A DNA stretch of 64,000 nucleotides, taken from the NCBI RefSeq assembly GCF_029227915.1, contig NC_079878.1:9734001-9798000 (forward strand). Reading direction: 5' to 3'. The first letter of the stretch is position 1. The number at the start of each line of letters is the position of its first letter. The translations under genes and the position numbers were made by a program. Source of the DNA: Hydractinia symbiolongicarpus (taxonomy: Eukaryota; Cnidaria; Hydrozoa; Anthoathecata; Hydractiniidae). The notes below the pieces were generated by a model. The model saw nothing but the letters and a program-made list of their open reading frames with translations, searched no databases and was not told where the DNA came from. Positions 26,601 through 40,200 of this stretch are shown here, piece after piece.

Positions 26601-29600
26601 AATGTTTACCTAGATCGGTATAATCTGTGTAAGTCATATTGAAGAAGAACTATTCGTATTGAAGAATACAGATGTGCCATGATAAATATTCACCTATGTA
26701 TACACACCATCCGGATAAACTATCTGATTTCATCTATATTATAATGCCTGTATACGTCTGTCTGTCTGTCTGTCACGCAAAATGGTAGCTTAGCTGCAAC
26801 GGGCGAACCCGTGGATTTTCTACAGGCAAACGACTAGTCACTAACATATTGCTGCACATAGTGTAGTGGGTTCGTCTGCAGCTCCTAGTTCCAGGGAACG
26901 CTAATCAAATCCTGCTTGCTGCCAGTCAGTATGTTAGTGACGAGCAAAGTAGTTCTTCAATATAAGAAAAAAAATTTATACATAAAGACTAAACAATTCT
27001 GAATAATTATTACCATATTCATGCCAAAAACATCAATTATCAAACTAAATTCCCGTTCTTCTTTTTCACTCAGCACTGGTAAATCTGTAGAAAAAAAATA
27101 CCATAAAAAAACAAGAAGTCAACAGCTTTTTAAAAAAGTTTATTCCACAAATGAAAATTAGTTATAAAAATCGCCAGTAATAAAGAAGAGAAGAATTTTG
27201 ATGTTCCTTGCATATAACAATTTTTTCAAATAATTGTTAAGATTAGTGGAAAAACTTTTACAACCCTTATCTTATTAATTTATTAAAGATTTATTAAATT
27301 GTTTAACTCACCTAAATCTTCGTCGTGTTTTGGGGAATCTTCATCATCAACTAAAAGAGGTTGCTGCTTTCTAAAAATTTAATTTTAGACTACACAAACT
27401 GATTCTGATATAAATTAAACAAAACAAACGTTCTCATGCAAGTTGGTAAAAAGGGTGGGTAATCATGGTTGAAAATCATAAAAATTATGCCAATGCAGTC
27501 ATAATGGTAAAAGAATTTTATAAGCAGGCCTTTTCTTGCAGTATCCACTATGGGCAATCACACCGTAATATTATGCCTAATATATTTGCCATAGAAGATA
27601 ATTCTGTTTCAAATTAAAGTAAAACAAAAATCAGCAGTGTTGTTACTTCTGAAATATAAGGTAGCTTCAAATACCATTTAAAATGTAAAAACCGAAATAG
27701 TGAAAATAAACAAACATATTGGTTTTTATATTAGTACATTATAAAAAATTAAATATTTCTAACCCCTTTAGAGCTGGTAGTGGTCGTTCTTCAAATCTAT
27801 CAACCTGTCAAAGCAAGTAAAACATTGGAAAATAGATCAATAAATAGTATTTTTCTATCTAGGTTTTATACAAAATAATACCTATACATTGAGATGTAAC
27901 GTTATTGCAGGAAATTATCAAAAATCATGAAATTTATATTTACTTTGCAGTGCAATCTTCTGACACATCACTTTTATCTTTCTGTGTTAAGTAAAGTGAA
28001 GTTTTATACTTATATTAACTTGCTATGAATGTAAAAACCAAAATTGATGCCCCAGTAAATTAGAACTAAAGTAACTAGATGGTAAAAACGTTTTAAAAAA
28101 AGGTGGTGCTATTTTAAACAGCATGCATTATTTACCTCACAACAATTATGATTACTCGTATTTTTTGATGTTTTTATAATTTTCAGGCATTACTTTTCAA
28201 GTTAGCCTTCTTACATCCCAACACATAAGTCTCCATCAAGTGTTGAATTTTGAAATCTTTCCTAGGTAACTTTTCTTTTAAAAGTTAACGGAAAAAATTA
28301 TTTTACACATTTACTATGTAAATATAGGAATTTGAGTTTAGAGCTAATACAGTCTCAGATTGAAAAAAAGTCATACCATACCAACCTTTATTGATTTGCA
28401 CTGCGGCTAACCACATAAATTGTCTGTTAATTGATTAAAAAATCTTTTAGTTGGTTTATTAAGTCTGTAGCTTTTTAATGGCTGTTATGAAGATATATTG
28501 ATTCAACGTTCAAAGTATTCGGTGGTTAACAAAATTTGTTATCTATTTATTAAGTTTAGCCGTTAGTATTGTGTATTGATGACAAGTGTATTTTATTGAT
28601 TGACTATATTTTTCATTTTTAATTCATCATTGACAGGCAGCCTTTTTCATGTACGGTCATTTTTTTTACAATTACTGAAATATGGTGAATTTATATTGGT
28701 AATAACATTGATAAAATAGATTCAATTGGATGTCACAGAAGTTTTTTTTGTCAGAAAAGAAAAATATTACCAGCACAATGTCAAACTAATTTATATGTAA
28801 TACATTATTCTAAATAAATACCTTATTGTTGGTAGCAAAAAAGGTTGATAACATGTTTTAGTCTACGTAAATATTAGCAACTTTTTATGCTTGCTAGATG
28901 TTTGACAAGAATTTTTATTAATTTGTGCGAGTAAAAAATTATGATCTTTAAAGTAGCTTTAAAGAATTTTAAACTGTCATTAAACTTAAATGTAATATTC
29001 GATTGTTTGTGAGAACTGTTTACTTTTTACTAAAATCATATTTCTTTATAAATAAATGATAGCTAAAGCACAAACTACTTCGAAAGTAATTTCACTTATA
29101 GACAAGCAGGCTATTCTTGAGAAAATACTTTGATTTATTAACAGTCGATATATTGTATTGCCCTTCAATAACTTTTCTTGATTGTTAATAAATAAGTGCC
29201 AATGATTATCACCCTGAATAAAAAAATTTAATTGATTGTTAACTAAACTTTTAACGTTTTTTTTTCTTCTTCTATGAGTTAATCATTTTAAATAATTGTT
29301 AATCATTTCTAAAGATGGTTAATCATAATTTGTTATTGATCAATAACAAAAATTAACATAAATTGGTGATAAAAATCATGGATGGTTAGCGTCTGAATGT
29401 TACTGGTGGTAAAAATCATAAAAAGGTTTGGTAGCTGTACCCCGTCCAACCTACAGCATAGGTTGGACGGGGAAACATGGAAAACAGATGGTTTGATGAT
29501 GATGATAATGGAAAGTAGTCATAAAAAATATACAGCACACATAGCACACATGGTTAATTTAACTACAAACAGGTTGTTTGTAAGTTTTTTACTTACAGAT

Positions 29601-31266
29601 TCATCTTGAGAAAAAGGACTAGTTCTACTCGGTGAAATGTTCGGAATTGTGATGCTACTTTCTACTTTCATAGGTGTCACCATTTTCATGCCGCTTTGTG
29701 TAACTGGAGGAAGTTTTATTTCTGAATAAATTAAAGTTGAAAAGTTCAAGGTTTGAAAAAAAAATACAAATTTAATTATATAAGGGTATCTCCTTTTTAT
29801 ATTGTACCAGGGGGTATATAAAATTAAAATGTCTTACCTGAGTGATGAGATGGCTTCGTCGGTATTGGTATTAAATCGTCATTTTTTTCTTTAAAATTGG
29901 TTGGTTTCTTTTTTTCTGGATTGTTGGCATTTGTTTCCTGCCATGAGTAAAATTTATCACCTTGCTAAAATTAACTCTTCAGAAGACGATAGAAGTAAAA
30001 ATTAAAGACACAGAAGACTGGGGATAAATTATTAAATAAGAAAACAAATTTAAACAGAATAAAAAAATCCTACTTTGTTTAGTTCAAGCAAATCCACAAT
30101 ATCTAATTGTTTATAAACATTTAGCCTATATTCATCTCCTTGGACCTAAAAAACGTAAACATGGTAAAGAAAACTTACAGACCTTTGTAGAAAAATTTAT
30201 TCACACTGGTAGCTAGTTACAAATCATATAAAACATTAGAACCGCAACCATCATAGCAGCCTTAAGAACTGATTCAGAGTTATTCTCTGCACATGCTTAA
30301 TTTCACATGCTAAAAATTGCGTGGATTCAATTTCCTGTGACCACACAGAATAAAGCATTTAGGATAAGTAAATTTTAGTTCATGGAACAACTGCTTTACA
30401 AAACGACAAAAAAACCTTTTTCGATTTTGCAAGATCGTAATTCTCCATTTCAATGGCTCTTTTTTTGTCCACTTCGAATTTTCCAAGCTTCTCTCCAACC
30501 TAACAATACAGCATAATATACTCTTGCACAATATTTTTGCATAAAATTAACTACAAGTAATACCAAAGTTCACCAAAATTCTTTACCTTATATAAATCTG
30601 CAATTGCTTGTTTTAACTTTTTTGCATAATCAAATCTTTCTTCTATCAATATAAAAAAAAAAGAATCAGTAAATTAAGGATTTATTACAAACCCCCTTTA
30701 TTTGTTAATAATTATTGCCTTACCTAATACAGCTTTGTGTTTTTTAGTTTCCAATCTTCGAATAAGTTGTGCAGTCTCAGGATCCTAAAGGTTTGTTCAG
30801 TAACCTTAACACATTACAAAATATAGTAACTTCTGTGAAAAATAGATTCATTAAGAATTTTATCCACGGCTTAGATTTGCTATTCCATTGTTGTTGTTTT
30901 TCAGCTGTTAAATTAATTAAACATTGAAGGGCGAAAGCAACAGTATAAATCAATTTCTAGAGTTTTCTACAAAAGTTTAGTAAAGAAAAATTATATTCAG
31001 TCTCTCAATATGTTAACTTTCTAATGCTCATCAACAGGACTCAGTCAGATATAGTAGTTTACCAATATGACCCATACAACAAACCTATACTATTTATTGT
31101 ATTTGGTTACTGCGTGGAAAACTTAACAGGATTGTGGAATAGATTAGATGCCCTTAAACATTACCGATAAAATCATAGACAAGACCTTTTTCATTTCCGA
31201 AGTCCTTAATGTAAATAACCTGCTCATTCAAGCTAGTGATCTAAAACAGCACTAAAGAATCCACTT

Positions 31267-31299
<33 letters not shown>

Positions 31300-34200
31300 G
31301 TGCATATTTTACATGGCTAGCCTCACAAATATCGAGGGATATACCCTGTCTATTATTTCCAGAAGGGGCCATGGCTTAGATGGAGAGTCCTAGAGTATTT
31401 AATGCTCATTTTAAGCGGCGCAGACCCAAATAGGGCCCGCGCTCTACTAGACAACTCCTGGCAACATCCAACGGCCCACACAGTGTACCATCTTCCCAAT
31501 TTCCCTCACATGGCTTGGGTTAACCCGGGGCTATGGTAACATTCACTCGCCCATGTTGAATCGCCGTCAAGAGGAATCGAACCCCGGTCTCCCGCACAGA
31601 GTACGAGAGCTATAACCACTAATCTACGGCGCCATAAAGACAAGTAAAGTTTAGTTAGATTTCAGATAGCTGTTTTATTATTTTTAATTTTTTTAAAAAG
31701 CTGTTACCTGATACATATCAAATGCAAGGTCATCAAAAGGAGATATAACTTTTCCTTCTTCATATCGCGCATAGGGTATAGGAGCTTCGTTCAAACCACT
31801 TTCATTATTTACATGATTTGATTGGTTCATATAAAAGGTAATCAGGTCATCTTTATTCTAAACCGTTAGAAACACAAGTAAAAAATAAGGTGCATGAGAC
31901 AACCAAAAGAAGTTGAATACAGCACAAAACACATGACATAATAAAAGCACATACTTAACAAATTGTCCTGTACATATATAAGACACAGGACAAGGTTAGG
32001 AAACCTTAAATTTTAATCTTCTTGCCACCCTATCCCCTCTATTTGTTAAGAGTGGATACACATTTTTAAAAAATAAGCTACAGAAGTATTCCACAAGTCT
32101 CTTATCTTCTTTTCAGGAGTGATTTGATTAAACAACAAAAATTAAATTTTAATGACAAAGAAAAACATGTATATAGACAGGTCACTTTTAACTTTATGAC
32201 TAAGAAATGGACAAACAGTTTTCTCTAATTTGTTTCACTAGGAAGTTTTTTTACAAAAGGGATTTCTCTTTTCAGAAATTCTTTTGGATTCCCATGAGTA
32301 GTGGTCACCCTGCTATTTACCTGCAATCTTTGTAATGTAGTCATTTTTTCAGACAGATTACTCTGTTCTTAATACTTAAAAGATCAACACATAAAATATG
32401 ACTTACTGAATTTAATTTATCAACTAAATTATATTCGTGTGCCAGTGAATGACCAAGAATGTTAACGGCTACAATACAAACCTTAATACAAACAAATTCA
32501 AATGTATATTACAGAGAGAAAAAAGGTTTTAACTGTAGTAAAACTACTGAGAAAACGTCACACGTAAGAGAGAATACGAAATACAAAGGAATAAAATAAC
32601 ACGCAAAAAAACGGTATAAATACCTGGTTATATAAATTTAATTTGTTGACATGATTCTTATGGATTAAAAGTTTTACCAGTTGCCCATCTGCATTTAGAT
32701 GCACAGACTTCAACTCTCGAGCCTGAAAATAAAAACATGCAAAAATATTTTTTTTTATGTTAAGTCAGCTGGTTAGAAAAGAACAACCTGGTAAATTGTA
32801 TCCCTTATAGATTTAAATGTCACAACTAATTTTAAAACAAAACAGCTTTTATAATGCACCAGTGCCACTAGAAAATAGTTTCACCAGATAATGATTTATC
32901 AATCCTACAGGTCAATTAAATAATTGTTTTTTTTGTCTGTTGAGCAAATAGGAGACTAGTTTTAGGGCATTAGCACAATTTTTGCAACAATAAAAAATGG
33001 CAAAATACCAATGCAGAGATGCTAGAGACTAAATTTAAATTTAAGATGCTCAAATTTTCCTAGTGTATTGTTGGATTATATCAATACTACATATTTGATC
33101 CCAATTTTTTAAATTTTGGGGAAATTTAAATATGGATCGCCTTTCACCAGAATTAACATAAGGCAGTATCAAAGTTAACACAAGTTTTAACAGACTAAAT
33201 TTGGGTAAAAAGTGGTAGATCGATTTCCATTATTTTGCAGTGCTTAAATTAAAATGAAAAATAATAATGAAATTAAAGGATCTCCCGAAACGTCGCCTAC
33301 TAAACTAGCATGTTCAAGAAATGATAAACTTTCCACAGTAAAATATTTCTTGTTAATGTTTTTATTTTCTCCTATCTTAAACTTTATGAAAATTTAATTT
33401 GTTAAAGTAAATATAAAAAAAAGTAACAGGATAATGCACAATATTAATAGTGCATCTACTGAACTATTTATATATACCTTAAAATTAGTTCCTTCATTTG
33501 TTGACATTTGAACATAGCTGCAAAGAAGAATACATGTGTATTAAAATCTAACATTATAACTATATATACTATAACTTGCTGTTAAAATGTTTTTCACCAA
33601 AAATTTTGCATTTTAAATATTTTTTAGAAAAATGATAACAAGAAAGGGTTTATAGGAACAACTGTGCATATGTGAGCTATATGTGTATAAGTAATCCTGC
33701 ACATTATCTTTCCAAGTGCTGCAAAGATGATGGATCAAATGGGACTTGAACCCACGACAAAAAAAGACAAAAAAAAAAGGGTTTGTTTGTTTGCTCTAAC
33801 AAGTGCAATTTTGAATAGTTGAATTTGACAAATATAATCTAAAATCACAAAAAGAAATTTCAAAAATAAGTTCTGCAAAAATTTTCATACAAAAATTTAC
33901 ATTACTTGTGACCACCCTGTTCTAAGAAGGGTATTGCAAGTTACTATACCTACCCAAGTCTTTTAAATTTGCAACCAACCAAAGATTTCATGCCAGGTTG
34001 TGTTGGGAGGGATATAAATATTTCAATCTTTGATGCTAAGAAATTAAAGCAAGGACTCTTAAAAATTTTGCTACCACGTTGTGTATCAGTAAAAAAATTA
34101 AATGAAAGACACTGGTTTTTGCCTCTATATTTTCTTAACCTTTAACAACAATACAGGCCAACAGTTAAAGAGAGAAAAATCCAGTCTTGTTAGCAATTCT

Positions 34201-37200
34201 AGTATATATATATTTGTTTTTTTCAGACTGAACACAATTGCCTCATAAATATGAGCATAATTTCTTCTTTGATAAAAAAAACACAATGACCTTAAATGAG
34301 TCTGATAAGTACAAACCAGTTATAACTAAAAAAAAATTGAATATTTTTAGGGCTTTCCAGCCCAAAGAATTGAACTGGTTTGTCCTTTTCTTAAACACCT
34401 ATTAAAATTCCAATGCAGAACACTGTCACATTGGTTAGGCAAACTTTTTTAGTTGTTTGTTTTCATGCATTATGACCAACGAATAATAATTTAATGCTTT
34501 ACAAACATTTCTCAGGCATGATCACTTACAGGAATCCAAGCCTCACAGAGTGGCATATCAATGTAAATATATATACAGACAACTTACAAATATTATATTG
34601 ATGGGACAAAATTTGAATTTTTGAAACAGAAGATGGGTCTTTTAAACAAAGTATTATTTCTTGTGGATAAACACAAAATCTGAAAATAAAAAGAAAATAA
34701 TATATAATAAAAACCTGTTTAACACAAAGTTAGGAAATATAAATTCTTGGTCTAAAATTAAAAGGGGATGACATGCTGTTTCTGTTTATTTGTATGGACC
34801 TCTTTTGTTTGTCATGCACATTGCATGATTTATGTATGTAATTTCTCAAAATGAAAAGCTTAGAAGACATATTTTTTCTGTATATTTGCATGAACCTCTT
34901 TTGTTTCCTTCCTAAGAAAGTGTAATAACACATTTATATGAACAGGCCATATGCTAACATAGAATGCAATCTTTTATGGTAAAATTAGCGCTCACAATAT
35001 GAATAATGCCATGCAATGAGGGGTTGGTTATTATATTTAGGCGCTTGGCAATCCTCACAACCAACTTCTGAAATTAACCATAGGAATCACATAGCTGCAG
35101 GCCTCGTCAGGAAGAAAAATGCTGGCGTGCGAGCTTCGCAAGTCTTATACTTTTCAATCATTTTGAGGCGTGCGATGTTCGCAAAGTATAATTTCCAATG
35201 GCGTGTGGTGGTGTGTGCTCATTTTTGTTCCATTTTTTTTTTCTCGAGTAATCATAGAACTCGCATACAGCAACACTAATTTTGCCATGTTTTAAAAAGC
35301 AGGTAATTTGTTGCAACAAACTAAACTGTGCTATGCGTTCATTATTCATTATTTTTTAATAAAAAAATTATACGACGTAGCAACAGAACAAAGAATAATT
35401 ATAAAACGTGCATGATACAGTCATAAAACTCTTTAGTTAATAACTTTTTTGAAATATTTTTTTAGACGCAAATATTATTTTTTTTTAGATTTTTCAAAAA
35501 ACAGATATCATTAAACATTAAACTGTTTTTTTTATATAAAAATTCCCTCATGTTATTATTGTTGCTTCGATCTTAAAACATCCCCCCAAAAACAAAAAGA
35601 AAAAAGCTTTGTGACGTCCTGTTTCTATGACAATATTATGAAATTATACAGACTGTTGTCTGAGTTATACAGCAATGTTTGTTGAAAAAAATATTCAGAA
35701 AGCAAAGTCTGCATGTGGCAATTGATTACAATAACTATAATTAGATATCATGCTGACTCTGTGCTTGGAAAGAACATGCTGGAAGTGATTTCATATAACG
35801 AAAGTAGCGAAAGCATTTAAAGTTGAACTTTAAAATTTTTTTTTTAATTTTTTTTTTAATTTAAAAAAGCAACTAAATTAAAAAAAATTAATGGTGAATT
35901 AAAATTATTGTCTTATGTTTTTCTTTAATATAACTCAAGAGTACCATGATATATATTTTTAAAGATTTACTTGGGAGAAGTTTATTTATTGCGTACTCGC
36001 GTTAATAAAAAAATTACACTTATTTATTTTACTCCCACGCGCATTGTACTCCCACTCTGAATTATTTAATCGCTGGGTGAAGGGTCTCCTTAAGAGACAA
36101 GAGAGGAGTTGAACGTCCTCCACCATACCTTAGTTTAAAGGGGCGATTGTGGAAGTCCCATGAAATGCCACATAGTGATGGTGTCACTTTAAAAAACACC
36201 CAGTCCGGTCTGTAAACGGTTGGCGCTAGGAAGGGCATCCAGCTGTAAAACAATGCCAAAACTCTTTATTAATGGCCGTAAGAATAGTTAATCAGACAAA
36301 CTGCGTAAACGGGGCTGGAACTCTAAGGAGTGAAGGTGTCGCGCACGGTAGGACAGATGTCAGATGTGAGCATCGTCAGACCGTTACCCAGCTATCACAT
36401 CACAAGGTAGATAACACTAGGTTGAGGATGGCTAGTGTAAATGTTGGTACTCTGAGAGGTAGAGCAGGTGAAGTAGTTGAAATGTTAGAACGTAGATCTG
36501 TTGATATGTGTTGTGTTCAGGAAGTTAGGTGGAGAGGAGCTTCAGTGAGATTTGTGGAAGGTAGGAGGGCAAGGTATAAGCTTTTTTGGATTGGTAATAG
36601 TGATGGATATGGAGGAGTTGGCATATTCGTTGCAGAGAAGTGGGTAGAAAAAGTAATAGATGTTATGCGTGTTAATAGTCGTATTATAGTGATAAAGTTT
36701 TTGATAGGTAATAGGATTGTCACTTTTCTGTCAGTTTATGCTCCACAGTGTGGACTCAGTGAGGAAGATAAAGATAAGTTTTATGATGAGTTAATAGCAG
36801 TCACATCAAAGTTTGGAGACACTGAACTTGTCATGGTGGGCGGCGACTTTAATGGTCATGTTGGGAAGTCATCTGAAGGTTATAGAGGTGTGCATGGAGG
36901 CTATGGATTTGGAAGCAGAAATAAGGAAGGGGAGAGATTGCTTGAGTTTGGAATGGCAACGGACATGGTGGTTTGCAACACATCATTCAGTAAGAGACAG
37001 AGTAGGCTGATAACATATGAGTCAGGTGGTTGTAAGACACAGATAGATTACTTTTTGGTTAGAAAGTCAGACAAGAAAGTGGTGAAGGACGTGAAAGTTA
37101 TATCGGGGGAAGAGTGTGTTTCCCAGCATAGGTTGCTGGTTTGTGATATTATCTTGAAGAGTGTCAGAGAAGCCAAGGGAAAGTACAGGCCCCATCGAAA

Positions 37201-40200
37201 AGTCTGGAAGCTGAAGGAAGAGATTGTAGCAAGACAATTTAGTGCAAAAGTTCAGCAGTTAGCCTACAATAGTCAATGTGATAGTGACAATGTTGAAAGT
37301 ACTTGGACTACTTTGAAGAATTGCCTTCTAGAAGCTTCTGATGATACCTGTGGGTGGACGAAAGGACCAGCTAGACATAGACAGACCTGGTGGTGGAATA
37401 ATGAGGTTGACCAGTGTATAAAGGAAAAGAGGAAACTTTGGAAAGAGTGGAAGTCAGGTGGTAGTAAAAATATTTACTTAGAAGCTAAGCGTCGGGCTCG
37501 TACAGCAGTTTATAAGGCAAAATCAGAAGCAGAGAGAAACAGATTTGCAGATGTGTTAAGAAGGGAAGACCAGCGCAATGAGGTATTCAAGATAGCAAAG
37601 CAAATGAAGAAGACTAATCAAGATATTGTAGGTGAGAAGTGTATACGTAATGATGAAGGTGTTTTGGCTAGCACAGAGGAGGAGAAAAGGGTAGCTTGGA
37701 AGAATCATTATCAGAGGTTGCTTAACACTGAGTTTGATTGGGACGAGGATAATTTGTCTGATGATGATGTCGTAGAAGGGCCAGCCATGCAGATCAAGAC
37801 AGAATGGGTAGTGGAGGCTATTAGGAAAATGAAGATTGGCAAGGCTGCAGGAGTATCAGGTATTGTAGCAGAGATGGTAAAAGCATCTGGATATATTGGA
37901 GTTGAGCTTATTACAAGTCTTGCTAACCAGATTATAAAGGATGGTGCTATTCCGAGTGAGTGGCAGTCGAGTGTAATAGTGAATTGTTTCAAGGGCAAGG
38001 GTGATGCATTAGAAAGGGGTAACTATAGAGGTTTGAAGTTGGTTGATCAAGTAATGAAAGTTATTGAAAGAGTGATTGATAAGTTACTTAGAGAAAGAGT
38101 TGATATAGATAAGATGCAATTTGGTTTTGTTCCAGGGCGTGGCACTACAGATGCAATATTTTTACTCAGACAGCTTCAGGAAAAGTATTTAGGAAAGAGA
38201 AAGAATCTCTATTTTGCCTTTGTAGATTTAGAGAAAGCTTTTGATAGAGTTCCACGTAAAGTTATTTGGTGGGCTATGAGAAAATTAGGTGTGGATGAGT
38301 GGCTAGTTACGATGGTTCAGTCTATGTACAGCAATGCTAGAAGTCGTGTCAGGATTAACGATTCACTTAGTGATGAATTTAGTGTAAATGTTGGTGTACA
38401 TCAGGGTTCTGTACTTAGTCCTTTGTTGTTTATTCTAGTCTTAGAAGCGCTGTCGATGGAGTTCAGAACAGGTTGCCCATGGGAGTTATTGTATGCAGAT
38501 GATTTGGTTCTCATAGCAGAGTCGATGGAAGAATTAGTTGAAAAGTTTGAGAAGTGGAAGAAAGGACTAGAAGAGAAAGGGCTGAAGGTAAACACAGCAA
38601 AGTCTAAAGTCATGATAAGTAGCATTGCAGCCAAGTGTGACCTTGTAGTTGGAAAGTGGCCTTGTGGAGTTTGCAGGAAAGGGGTTGGTAGTAACTCAAT
38701 TTTTTGTCAGACTTGCAAGCATTGGGTACATAAGAAGTGCAGTAGTATTAGTGGAAGGTTAAGAGCTGGCATACAGTTTGTATGCAAGCGTTGCAAAGGT
38801 GAGATTATAGAGAATGAAGTATTTCCAGCTTTAATGATGTACAACAGTGGCTCGTTAGAGATAGTTAAGAACTTCTGTTACTTAGGTGATATGTTGGGCA
38901 GTGAAGGGGGTGTTGGAAGAAGTGTTACTTGCAGGATAGGTTCTGCTTGGAAAAAGTTTAGAGAGTTACTTCCTTTATTGACTAGCAGAGTCCTGTCAAT
39001 TGAGGTAAAAGGTAGGTTGTATGAGGCCTGTGTAAGAAGTGTTATGTTGTACGGTAGTGAGACATGGGCAGTGAAGCAGGAAGATCTTGACCGTTTAGAA
39101 AGGAATGATATGAGAATGGTTAGGTGGATGTGTAATGCCAGTCTGAGAGACAGAAAGAGTTCAGATGAGCTAAGAAGCAGGCTAAGTCTCTGTAGAATTA
39201 AAGATGTTATCCAGATAAGAAGATTGAATTGGCTGGGGCACTTGGAAAGAATGGAGGAGGATAATTGGGTAAGAAAGTGTAGAGACTTGATAGTTCCTGG
39301 GGCAAAGCCCAGAGGCAGACCGAGAAAGACTTGGCAGGAGGTTATAAGGACAGACTTGATAGAGAGGAAGTTGAGTTTAGATCTAACACAGTCTAGATCA
39401 GATTGGAAGAGGGTCATTAATATACCCCGTCCAACCCATGCTAGCATGGAAAACGGACGTTAAGCCGAGAATGATGATGATGATGATTTATTTGTACCCG
39501 TACTCTCAAAGATGTGTCGCTTTACTTGCAATCGGCACTGTATATTATTCCCCTACACCTTCATTGAACAGAATATTATTTTAGTGTGCGATTAGTGCAC
39601 GCCTGAGGTATTTAGTGTTTGTTTGGCGTGCGAAGATCGCACAGGAACATTCAAACATGGCGTGTGTGAGCTTGTGCGCGTGCAATTGAACACCATTCCT
39701 GACGAGGCCTGTAGCTGTGGCTTTACCACATTAGATCTTATTACACATGCCTAAAATATGCCAGACAACTAGTAAAAAATAATTTTCTTTAAATCATTTT
39801 TTTTATGTAGGCGGATCTGATCATGCATAAGTCATTAATCATGACTTTTTTGTCATTATGTAACCCTCATCCCCTTAAAGGGCATTAAATACTCCCCATT
39901 AGGGCATTAAGGACTCCCCATCAAAGCCATGGCCCCTCCTGGAAATAATAGGCCGGGTATATCCCTCGATATTTGTGAGGCTAGCCATGTAAAACATGCA
40001 CATCTATCTACTTATCAAAGGATGAACACAACACACTTTTTGGATGTCCGCTCCTATACAAACAGATTTTTTTTATATAGGACTAAAAACATACCGTGAA
40101 GATTGCCATCCCTTAGTTGTAGGACTATGTACCTAAAGACAAGTCAGAATTTTTTAGGGGTTATATTAACAAATGATATTTTATTATTTTAATTGGTGCA

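Larger units (their letters stand above)
35093..39716. mobile_element. fold-back DNA element interrupted by an RTE LINE
   Basis: AGCTGCAGGCCTCGTCAGGAA at 35093-35113 recurs inverted at 39696-39716 with one mismatch. Subterminal GCGTGCGA/TTCGCA motifs recur on both sides (35130-35190 and 39590-39690). Removing the LINE leaves about 1.2 kb without coding capacity, consistent with a non-autonomous TIR element already resident in CEP104 intron 2. Target duplications were not clear. Confidence 0.55.

Noticed and set aside
33715-33760. tRNA-like GGTTCAAGTCCC on the minus strand
   Set aside because: A single B-box-like match with no A box or acceptor stem found; too weak to annotate.
38878-39447. 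189-codon minus-strand frame inside the RTE element
   Set aside because: Antisense shadow of the reverse transcriptase C-terminal region.
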